Source: Papiliotrema nemorosa
Lineage: Eukaryota > Basidiomycota > Tremellomycetes > Tremellales > Rhynchogastremaceae
DNA: 64,000 bases
Assembly (NCBI GenBank): GCA_032158125.1
Contig: JASKOT010000039.1
Span: 1 to 64,000 of the forward strand
Direction: 5' to 3'
Shown one piece after another: positions 54,724-64,000 of the stretch. The notes beneath the pieces are model-generated. The model saw nothing but the letters and a program-made list of their open reading frames with translations. It ran no database searches and was not told where the DNA came from. Each line of letters starts with the position of its first letter. Position 1 is the stretch's first letter. Made by a program: the position numbers and the translations under genes.

Positions 54724-56740
54724 ATGGGTATGTTGAGAGTCACCTTGATATGGACTTGTAGCTGATCAATCTTTCCAATCTTCACCTCGTCACGCTCATC
54801 CAACCATCCTCTACTCTTGCAACATGGTCTGAATCTGCAGCACCCAAGAAGAAGGCCCAGAAGATGGCTCTTAACGAGTTCTTTGCCGATACGAGTATGT
54901 GGATCGTGTGAGGTAACGTGGCTAGTGACTGATCCGTAGCTTCTGGAGATTGGGCCGATGAAATGGACAACTTGCCCACTGCTCGTAAGATTGTCGAATG
55001 TGCACTTGACATGGACATCTGACGCTCTAGCCGCACCTAAAGACCCCAACGCTGGTCCTCAACGAGGTGAGGCCGGATACCTCGATTCGATGCCCGATCG
55101 AGCCGCACGAGCCGGTAAGCCTTCTTCCCCCGTGATGTACTACGGCATAGCTAAAATGTAGGCGGATTCGGTGGACCTCCCCGAGAAGAACTCCCTATTC
55201 CATCTCAACCCCCTTATACCGCTCACGTTGGAAACATGGCCTTCGAGACCGATGAAGAAGCTGTCAAGGAGTTCTTTTCGGCTCAACAACCTCTTACCGC
55301 GAGAATCATGAAAGATCCCCAGGGAGCAAACAAGGGTTATGGGTATGTCGAGTTCCCCACTGCGGATGCGTTGAGGGGTGCTTTGGCTCTGGGTGGATCT
55401 AATCTTGGTGGAAGGAATATCCGAGTCAGCGTCGCCGAGCCTCGTAAGTTTAGACTTGTGGCGTTTGAATCTGGCAAGAGGGTAAACTCATGTATAGCTT
55501 CCTCGAGACCGGGACGAGAATTCACTCCTTCTGCCGCTGATGAGGCGTCTCAATGGCGACGATCGGGTCCGCTCCCCGCTCGAGACCCCCCACCTTCGGC
55601 TCGACGACAAGGATCGTACAATGATGCTGGAGCTGCAGGCGGAGACCGAGATTGGTCTTCCGCCCGGGGCGCCCGATTTACACCTTCTGTCCCACCTACA
55701 CCAAGTGGTCTCCGAAGGGATAGCTCTGGTCCCGGTAGGGAGAGAGAGTTCAGAGAGCCGAGAGAACCCAGTCAGGCGGATGAGGCGGGACAATGGAGAA
55801 GTGCTCGACCCATGGCCGATCTCAGTCAAGCTTCCGCTCAGGGTCCGAGGGATAGATTTGGCTCTGGACAGAGCAGTCCAAGCTTGGCCGATACCGAGAA
55901 CACTGTGAGTGGCAGATGCCGGCATGCGTGTTTGTGCTCATGGTAGTGGTCTCGAGGTACAAAGTTGAGGACGCCAGCTCAGGAGCCAGCTTCCTCTGGG
56001 GCTCCGTCCCCTGCCGAGGAGCGAGGAGACTGGAGGTCTTCGCGAGCTACCTCTGCCGTCCCGTCCACTGATGGCGACAACAGTAAGTCATGCCTCATAC
56101 TATGTCACTGTGTAGCATTGACTTTCTAGGCCCGCGACAAGCACCTGCTCCCCTTGAACGACGAAAACTCAACCTTGCCCCTCGATCTGCCGCCCCAGCC
56201 TCGCCCACCACCGCCACCTCTGCCAACAGCAACGACTCTATCTTTGGTGCTGCCAAGCCGATAGATACAGCTGCAAAGGAGCAAGCCGCCGCTGAGAAGC
56301 TCAAGGTACGAGACGAGGAGCGACGAAAGGCTCGAGAGGAAGCTGCCAAAAAGGAAGAAGAGGCCAACCGAAAAGTCCTCGAGGACCGAGCGAAATCGAT
56401 CCGAGATGCTCAGGCTGCCGCCATGGCCGAGGTCACTGGACAAAAGGCGCCCACCCGACCCCAGGCTGACCGAGGTTACAGTGGACAAGGAGGACAGGGC
56501 AAACGACGAGGCGAGCGAAAGGTCGGAGAAGATGGCTTTGAGATTGCCAAGGGTGCAAAAGCTGCTCCGGCTGTCGAGAACAAGCCTGCCGCTACGAGAA
56601 AGGAGAGCACGACGAGGACTGGATTCTCATTTGCTGCCGCTGCTGGTAGTGTAGGATTCGCCGCTGCCGAGGAAGAGGAAGAGAAGGGTGATAACGAGGT
56701 AGCTGAAGTGACCAACGGTGTCAAAGAGGTCGCTGTATGA
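54724..56740 (+). CDS. eIF4B: Translation initiation factor eIF4B
   Basis: Eight exons: 54724-54727, 54841-54894, 54940-54984, 55031-55114, 55162-55443, 55498-55904, 55983-56082 and 56130-56740. The first has only four bases (ATGG), so the start is split from the rest: M, then APKKKAQKMALNEFFADTTS and GDWADEMDNLPTAP, the conserved fungal eIF4B opening. One RRM follows: AHVGNM (RNP2) and KGYGYVEF (RNP1), closing GGRNIRVSVAEP. The middle is built of degenerate repeats around (D/Q)(A/E)(A/D)EA.QWR(S/R) with Arg/Ser/Gly linkers; the end is a charged helix (DEERRKAREEAAKKEEEANR) and an acidic tail. It assists eIF4A helicase in mRNA scanning. Stop TGA 56738-56740. Confidence 0.9.
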
Positions 56741-56841
56741 GTGGAGAGTCGGGCCATCTGAGTTGAATTAGTGCTTGCTGCATGGTGTGTGTATATACGG
56801 TGGTGAAGAGAAGGGCCATGCAAAGACATCTGTTCCCAAAG

Positions 56842-56955
56842 TGCCACATTGGGTGGCAAGGGTTCACTTGGGGCGGGTAACGCCGAAATGCCGTCATTGT
56901 CCCCCTCTGGGTGGCAAATTACCCGCAGCCAAGGGGAGCATTTTTTCGCCACCCA
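56842..56955. repeat. Cluster of direct and inverted repeats in the eIF4B 3' region
   Basis: TGGGTGGCAA occurs at 56850-56859 and 56908-56917, and its complement GCCACCCA at 56948-56955. TGCCAC/GTGGCA (56842-56858) forms a short hairpin, and CTTGGGGCGGGTAA (56867-56880) pairs imperfectly with TTACCCGCAGCCAAG (56919-56933). The block starts about 100 bp after the eIF4B stop. It could be a structured 3' UTR or a small element remnant. The rest of 56741-57342 shows no gene. Confidence 0.45.
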
Positions 56956-57342
56956 GCCACGCGGCTGACTTCTTTCCTTCAGGCAATATCAACAAACATT
57001 GACGAGAGGTATTCATCCCCTTCATCGCTTTCATAGTCTGGACCATTGGCTCGCGCTCGATACTAGCAGCGGTTCGACATCCAAGGTATCGACAGCGACA
57101 TCGACGATTGATTCTGTAGACCTGACACCTGGAGTACTGTTTGAGCGGAAAGGATTGTTTGTTTGTATTAAAGGGACGAGCGGGTTGAAGGATATTCCAC
57201 ATCACCACCCCTTCCTCAGCAAGGGTATGTTTTGACCCCATCATCGTCACTGAGTTGGTATGTAAACAACCTCTTTCTATCTTCTCATCGTGATAAACTA
57301 TCCATTCTACCTGCACGGTCGAGCTAGCAAGGTGCTGACGAG

Positions 57343-60300
57343 ATGTTCAGACCACCGCCTATACCCATCCCCGAAATCCTCCCTCATCCAAGCATCACCA
57401 TGTCCTCCCCGGCCTCATCTCACGCTCATCCCCTCCCATCCACCGGCAACCGACTCAAACTCCACGCTACGCCCAATTCGACCTCTTCTGCAGCCCGTAA
57501 TTCCATCATCAATTCTTCAGCAAAAGGATGGTCCCCTCTGCAAATTAACAAACGGGCAGACGGTCTCACCTCTCCTCGGAAATCACCTGCAGCGTCTCCC
57601 GACCCGACACACATGTTATCACCAGGAGATGCTGCCTCGCCAAGGAGGACCAGCTCATCTTTCAAGCATGTGACGAAAAACTCTTTGGTATCCAATTCGC
57701 CCTTTAAATCCCCTTCAACGATCCAAGGTCAACAAGCCGCGGGAATTTGGGTCGATCAAAAGGAGACGATCATCCATGAGAAGAGAGCCTCGAGAGCTTT
57801 GGGTGCGTCTCCTGAAAAGGCGGCGGGAGCAGCTGCGACGCCCAAAGCGGCCATAGGATTGGGTATCTCGGCCACTAGGCGGCCATCTCGATCATCGAGC
57901 GGATCTGGATCTGCATTGAACGGTACAAGACGAGTGTCGACCGAACGTAGAGTCTTCATTCCTCCTTCTAGCGTCGAGCGGAAAACTTCCGTGTCGGAAA
58001 GCAAAGAAAACGATTCACCCGATGCGCGAGGCGATTCAGGAAAGAAGTCTGGTCGTCCAAGCATTGGTCTAGGTCGGCTGGCGAAAAACGAGTATGTCTC
58101 CAAATCCCCCTTTCTCAACTCGAGGAGAATCCCTTCTGGGGAACGACGAGATAGCCTGTCGGGTGTGGGTCCGAGCCCCAAAACTATACCCATGGAAACG
58201 GATGATGTGTTTGGTTCCCCCTCCCCTCGTCGAACTTCTGCTTCAAAACGACACGTCTCACCCTCGCCTACATCTCGAGTCGCCGACGCCTCGCCGATCC
58301 CTTCTCCACCCCGAGGACTACAAGCGGCAACATTGTCTGCTGGACCGTCTCCGCTGAGTCAGCCGGTTGCTGTTCCAGCACAGACGACACCTACACCTAC
58401 ACCTACACCCGCCAGATCTTCCATGACTCCATCAAGGCGACTTCGAGGGCCTCGTGAATTGTCCGAAATGTCACTCGACTCGCCTAGCAAACTCGCCAAA
58501 ACGGTCACTTTCCAGACTGTCCCGGATGTAAAGGAGTTTGAGCCAATGTCCACCGAGCACAGCATGGATGGCAGTTTTGAGGTGGATGAATCACACTGGT
58601 CGGATGGGAACGATAGTCTGGACGATGTGAACCTGCAGGATTCTATCGATTCATTGTCCCGACTTCGAGTGACCAATCCGGATTCACCCACTGCGTCAGT
58701 CGGCGAGACGGAAGACGATCATACTGTCGCCGACGAATCGACCACTGCCAACTTTGTCGATGAGCTCATTGCAGAGGGCCTGTTTTCTCCACCTCAAATA
58801 TCCACTCCTGCTTTCGAAGAAGCGCCCTCTTTCGCTTCTGTCGTTAACGATCAGCCACCTGCCCTTTCGACTCCTTCCCTAGGCGATCACATCCAGGTCA
58901 CACCACTTCTCGCTAGCATGGACAAGATAGCCGAGACTGACTCTGCGGGGATCCCCTACGGTCGAACACACCACGCAGAACGAGCGGCCGAAGCTCATGC
59001 TCAGCCCATCCATCCCAAGATATCTCAGCCTGGTATCCCTCAACAATCCGACTCGCAGATGCTCTTCAATGGTAATGCCGCAAGACCATCTTTACCCTAC
59101 TCGACACCTTTCGATGTCGTGCCAATCAAAGCGACTCAGGCGGGTCCGATGCCTGATCCCTTTATCACCATTCAGACGGCTACCAAGGTGCTCTCGCCCG
59201 AGAGGTCGCGATCGGAAGATGGAGTTCCGCTAGGAAGGACGAGCCATTCTGAGCGGATGCAAGCGGCAAGGATGCTAGCGACGCAGAGTCTGGGTCTGGG
59301 TATGCCGAGGAGTCCTGCTGTTTCAAAAGATCTGCACAGTGTATCTCCGAATACTCCCACCAGCCTACCCAAGGAGGTTCCGAAAGAGCAGATAAAGGCA
59401 AAAGACAAGCTTGTAGAGGTCGGACGGGTGGAGGAAGACCTGGAGGAGGTTCTCTTTGACGTCAGCTTTGACGGTGTCAGAAAGGCTAGCAATCTTGTCG
59501 ACCTTCCCAAGGTGAGCTCGCTGAGTGGATCCGGGCTGATGATCCAGGACTTGAAGGCCAAAGACGTTCTGCCCGAAACGCCAAAGAAAAAATGGCCACC
59601 TATGCCAGAACAGATTGACATCCCCAGTCCTGTCGCCTCGCCAGAGAAACCCGTCGAGGAGCCAGTGGTAAGTCCTTGGGTTCGGCTCGACTGACTCCAG
59701 CTATCTCCGAAGTCACCAGACAAGTCGAGATTCTCTCTCCCTTTCATCGGTCTAACCTCGCCATTCTTCGCTCAACTCGCTCGAGTGCCAACTGCTGGTT
59801 CAGTCTCAGGCAGCTCTACTGATGGAACCGATCATGAGGAGGTCGAGCGACCCTTGACGCCTCCGCCAGTCCGACGTGAGCCGAAAGCCGACTCACCCCA
59901 TCGGATCCCATCTTTCGAGTTTGAGGAGATTAGCTTGCAAACGGTGGAACAACCGGCATTCAGGACCGCTCGAGTCGCTTCTCCCGTCAAGGCCACTACG
60001 TCGAACGCCAGTCAAATCAGCACTTCCACCACAAAGTCTGAAGCAAATGTGCCACTTCGTCCTTCCACTTCGACTTCCACTGGGTCGGTCGCTTCGCCGA
60101 CAAAGACAGATTTTGGCTCGAAACCTCAAGACAACTCCTCCGAGTCGACTACCACTCAAGTCCGACAGCGGATATCCCGAGAGATGATTCGAGAAACCAT
60201 CAATCAACGTCTTGCCGATGGTTCCATCTCTCGACGTGGATCCACTCCAGCTCTAATGGGTGTTTCGTCGCATTACGCAGATCTCGCACCTGCACCACCC

Positions 60301-62588
60301 CGACCCATCTCTATGGCTTTCCCTCCTCGTCAAGCGGAAAAATCACTCCCCTTGCCTCCCATTGAAAAGTCCACTCCTATGGTCAAAGCCAACACTGATG
60401 CACCTAAATCAACAACCGAGGAGAGACCGAGCCTACGACCTAGAAGTCAGACTCGATCAGCGCACGAGTTGCTCAAAGCCACGTCGAAAGATGGGCTTAT
60501 CCTCGAACCAAAGTCTGGTTTGGATATGCTGATCGCCAACCCGGACGCGATTGCCGGACCAAGTAGCGCTATTCTCAAATCTCAACCTATACCGGGGAAG
60601 ATTGGTGCGACGAAAGGAATGGAGGAAGCCATCGTTGCCCAGGGAAGGGAAAAGGAGCGGATAGTCTCGGGTGGAAGTGTCGGAAGTACGGGAAGTAGGA
60701 AGTCTAGACGAAGCATGTCAATGTCTGACGCTCCGAACGTGAAAGTACGTGTATCCCTGTGCACAGCAGAGCTGAGTCCAGGTCTCTGCGAAGAGAGGTA
60801 AAAATTCGCGATTGACCCTCGGCATTGACCAGGATGAAGTGTCGATCCTCGAGTCGTTCAGGCAAGAAGCCGAGCAGATTGGTGCTGATGTATGTTTGCG
60901 ATAGAATCACCCGAGAATAGATGCTGACTGACAGCGCGCGTACAAGGTGAAAGAGCGTCTAGTGGTCAAAGCTTCGTACGGACCCATCGGCCATGGGAGA
61001 AGTGGCGATGTGCATGCTGGAAAAGCTTGGAGATCATTACGGCGTCCTTCTGATATGGTGAGCCCACCGTCCCATGTATGCTCGAAATCTGATGATAGAA
61101 TGAGCACGCTGCGCAATTGCGAGAAATCCGAAAGAAGGAAGCAAGCAATGGAGAATCCAGCGGAACCATCTTTGTCAAGGGTAGGTCGGCTAATCGGACC
61201 AAGGCTGATCATAGTGCTCGGCATTGAAGGGCTGGAGTTGCCTTTGCCTGATCAGCCGACGTACTTTTGTGTCACGCTGGATAACAGTATCGACTACATA
61301 CGGACACCCTACTCGACGCTCGGGGCTAACGTCCCTGTCAATCAAGAGTTCTCCTTGTACGTCTCTGCCTTTGACCCAACTAACGTCAGGGTGGAAACGT
61401 CGAGCTTTGAATTTTCCTTGTCGCTGGATATCCGGACCGACCCACATATCATCAGTCTCATTCATGCCAAGCGCAATGTCACCCCCGCGCCGGTAGCACC
61501 TCCCTCATTACACCCACCTGGTCATGTCAAAACGGGCAGCGGTCTACGAGGGCTGTTCAGCTCGCCTCGTAAACCCCGTCGACCAGAGTCTATCATTTCC
61601 CGCGCTGCTACTCCAGTCTCCGCACCTACACAAAGCATTGCCGATTACTTCCCGAAAGACGCCACGGCACCTGGCGGATCGGGCGTGACCAATTCTCAGC
61701 CAGGAGGCAAGATCAAGTCGATCACCGTCGCGAAAACCCATGTGGCTTTCAAACCCATTGCCAAGCAATGTGACTCCAAATTGCTCGAGATCCGATACCC
61801 ATTGTTTGGAATGGCCAAGACGAGTCAGGGACAGAGGAAACCTCTTGGAAAGATTACTCTGCAGATCTTCAGGTTGCCCCCCTTGCCTGGACTGCAACAG
61901 GCACAGTTGCCTGCTTGTATTGATGATGCGTTACGAGGGATCAGGCATCATGCGTGGTGGGAACATGAATATCATGAGGGTGTCTTGACCCAATCTGGGG
62001 GTGATTGCGCTGTGAGTACACCCAGTGTCAATGGGATTTGGCTAATGTTAGCACCCGAAAAGACGATTGTTCAAGGTGATTGGCGGTAATCTCGTGGCCA
62101 TCAACGAAGTGACCAAGAAACAAGTCGCCTCTATCGACTTGCGCAAATGTCTCGCAGTGACGGACCTCAATGATGATACGACTTCGACAGGAGTCAACAA
62201 GAGGGCAGGGTCTCCTGTCAGTCGAATGACATTGAGGATGAGGGATGAAGAGATGGGAGAGGTCAGGCCTAGATCTTTCAGATTGGATTTCGGGGAAGAA
62301 GGTGCGGAAGAAGAAGGGATTGATTTTTGGGCGGACAAACAGGAAGATAAAGACATGTGGTGAGTTATACACTATCCCACGGGCAATTGTGCTCATTTCA
62401 GGATGGAAACGCTTCGTGGATTAATCGGTCGGATACCCACGAACCCCCTCTGGGCGGAATTGTTATCCCAGAAACAGAGAGAAGTGAGGGAAAAAGCAAT
62501 CATGAGAAAGATGAACAGTTCGAATAGTCTTCGAGCGCAGGCGAAAGCTCAGGAAGCTAAGAAGAGGGAGAGCGGGATTGCAAAGTAG
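57343..62588 (+). CDS. BUD4: Bud4/anillin-like septin-associated protein with C-terminal PH domain
   Basis: A giant protein (about 1,600 aa). The start is ATG 57343 or, with better context, ATG 57400 (MSSPASSHAHPLPS). The first 1,100 residues are disordered, Ser/Pro-rich, with many SP/TP sites and short motifs (SKSPFLNSRR, NSPFKSPST). A conserved core follows: ELSEMSLDSPSK, and from about 60830 DEVSILESFRQEAEQIGADR. The anillin-homology/C2-like part reads FVKVLGIEGLELPLPDQPTY, FCVTLDNSIDYIRTPYSTLG and LQIFRLPPLPG. The PH domain starts RRLFKVIGGNLVAINEVTKK and ends FWADKQEDKDMWMETLRGLI. Introns at about 59669, 60746, 60892, 61058, 61181, 62011 and 62361. Bud4 and anillins tie septins and actomyosin to the bud neck or division site. 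Stop TAG 62586-62588. Confidence 0.85.
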
Positions 62589-62898
62589 TATAGGGGTGGA
62601 AGTTAGCACGGGGTCCTCCGGCGTTTTAGTTGTTTTCTTTTTCCGTTGTGAGGTGGTTAGTTTTATGATTTGAACGGTTTATGATATACGAAATGAGAAT
62701 CAGATGGACACTTGACCGCCATATATCACATACAGTGAGACGTGCTGCGAGTGAGAATGGAAGAGTGATGATAGGAACGCAGATACGTGGCACCGTGTAT
62801 GGTTGCATTGTCGAATTTATATAGCTTAAAACGTCTTCTGATAGGACTCGGCGCTTATCTGGTCTTTCCAAGAACATCTCTTACTCCAGGGGAAGACT
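62589..62898. other. Convergent intergenic region
   Basis: 310 bp between the 3' ends of BUD4 and the vWA-protein gene, with a T-rich run just after the BUD4 stop (about 62630-62645). Nothing else recognised. Confidence 0.4.
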
Positions 62899-64000
62899 CT
62901 ACTCGTCTGTATCGTCAGTTTGGTTCAGTACCAAGCAGATGATAAGGGAGTAGTAAAGGGTGCGTCGACTCGACTTGAATGGCGAGATGGGGCGGATGGT
63001 CTCCACAGAACTTCTACCCCTCATCTCTCCCTGTGTCTCGCTGAGGGCATGAAGACAAGATAGGTGGATGGGACAGGGGAGAAGGATAGAGTCATAAGAC
63101 GACAGGAGAGAGAGAGACGTTGGCAGGATGATGACGGAGTGGAGGTGTACTGACCTTTGGTATCGTAGGAAGAGTCGATGGGGCCCATGAGAAGCTTGAC
63201 CTGGATAATGAGCGCATACCCCATCAAGAGCCTGAAGACGTACAAGCCACATTTCGGGGGTCAACTCTGTACCAGACTTTCGCATCATCTCTTCCTGCTC
63301 ATCAGCACTCAAATGGCAGATTTGGAAAGGATACTCGCCGATTCGGCTTCGTAGTTGGAAGTTGCGTCTATGAGTCCACCGATCCTGGGGTCATTGTCCA
63401 ATTGCTCAAGGTATTTCCTGCATGATCAGCCTCGATCCGATAACGGGAGGGGGAGGAGAGGCGGGTTAACGTACTGCGCCTTGAGATCGTTTCCAACTTG
63501 AGCAAATTCTACACATCAGTCAATTCCTCGCAGGGCCCGGCTATGCAGCTCACGGTAAGAAACCGCATCAGGGCCATATCTATGCGTTAGCGAACCTGAA
63601 TAGTGCCAAAAGGTCGAGCTCACCGAGATCGCTTGAGTTCGGCGTCACATCGCAGAATGGCATCTTCGACACTGATCTGGTCTCCGGCTGGGGTACCATC
63701 GGTGATGCAGATGACTACGACTGGTTTTTGAAGCTGACCAGCTCGAGCTGGACCGGCAACCATGGGTTGGAGGATCTTTCGGTCGAGCGAAGTGCCGAGC
63801 GGGGTCAAGCCTGGCTGATCAGCATGTTGCCAACTGGGTGGTGAGAATCCGGATGATATTCAGAATGATCCAATCACCGCAGAACATGATTGTTTCCACG
63901 CACCAGAGAATTTGACCTGGTTGACAAGGTCGGAAGCTTGCTGTTCTGTAGTGATATTGTTACCCTCGAGTCGGCTATTGAGGAATCGGATGCTGATTCC
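62899..64000 (-). CDS. von Willebrand factor A domain protein, 5' part beyond the window
   Basis: The gene enters from the right edge. Exons read RFLNSRLEGNNITTEQQASD, LVNQVKFS, then (G)WQHADQPGLTPLGTSLDRKI, LQPMVAGPARAGQLQKPVVV and ICITDGTPAGDQISVEDAIL with DAELKRSR, the strand and loops of a vWA fold including the TPLGTSL and ITDG metal-site pieces. Later exons around 63300-63570 give the aspartate-rich end (QFAQVGND...YLEQLDNDPRIGGLIDATSN-like), then ADEQEEMMRKSGTELTPEMW, VKLLMGPIDSSYDT and a tiny last exon (DE, TAG at 62899). Basidiomycete proteins of this type are cytosolic and poorly characterised; protein-protein binding is the likely role. The long last intron (about 63150-62907) is tentative. 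Confidence 0.65.

Noticed and set aside
58381..58410. CCTACA repeat coding TPTPTPTP as a microsatellite of note
   Set aside because: Only about four units inside a disordered region; common in such proteins and not expanded.

Overview
The window is nuclear DNA of a basidiomycete fungus, most likely a tremellomycete yeast related to Cryptococcus or Kwoniella. The grounds are dense genes on both strands, almost all split by very short introns (about 35-65 bp) with GTRNGY-type donors and CTGAC/CTRAC-like branch sites, plus a CPL1-like secreted protein, an S. pombe Gap1-type RasGAP, a Bud4/anillin protein, gamma-tubulin and a basidiomycete-style retaining trehalose phosphorylase. No rRNA, convincing tRNA, CRISPR array or bacterial-type operon was seen. 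Exon coordinates were assembled by hand from frame continuity, splice sites and family conservation; the well-conserved genes are reliable, the unrecognised ones less so.

Layout. 1-992: the right end of a Ty3/gypsy-like LTR retrotransposon running leftward (damaged Gag, self-priming site, one complete LTR), lying against a gene with no visible start codon. 1-14 kb: mainly low-complexity or membrane proteins that I do not recognise, including a probable mitochondrial protein with an internal tandem repeat (9775-11419) and a single-pass, Ser/Thr-rich surface protein (7215-9207). 14-19.1 kb: trehalose phosphorylase and two adjacent secreted proteins sharing a C-terminal cysteine module. 19.7-38.4 kb: a metabolic stretch with an alpha-glucoside-type sugar transporter divergent from an alpha-xylosidase (flanked by two related small coiled-coil genes), a multidrug-type MFS transporter, a GH1 beta-glucosidase, an SMP-30-type lactonase, a second sugar porter and a 1-Cys peroxiredoxin. 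39-64 kb: housekeeping and cell-biology genes: a CCCH zinc-finger protein, a RasGAP, gamma-tubulin, a GT31-like glycosyltransferase, a four-TM protein, a WSC/CPL1-type secreted protein, eIF4B, Bud4 and a partial vWA-domain protein cut by the right edge.

Functional reading. The transporter/alpha-xylosidase pair with the beta-glucosidase, lactonase and second sugar porter suggests use of plant cell-wall oligosaccharides (alpha-xylosyl and beta-glucosyl sugars). That is inference from families and proximity. The most unusual points are the self-priming geometry of the LTR element, the exon-level tandem duplication whose stop codons overlap splice-donor sequences, and the paralogous coiled-coil genes bracketing the transporter/alpha-xylosidase pair. 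I found no clearly new multi-gene system.
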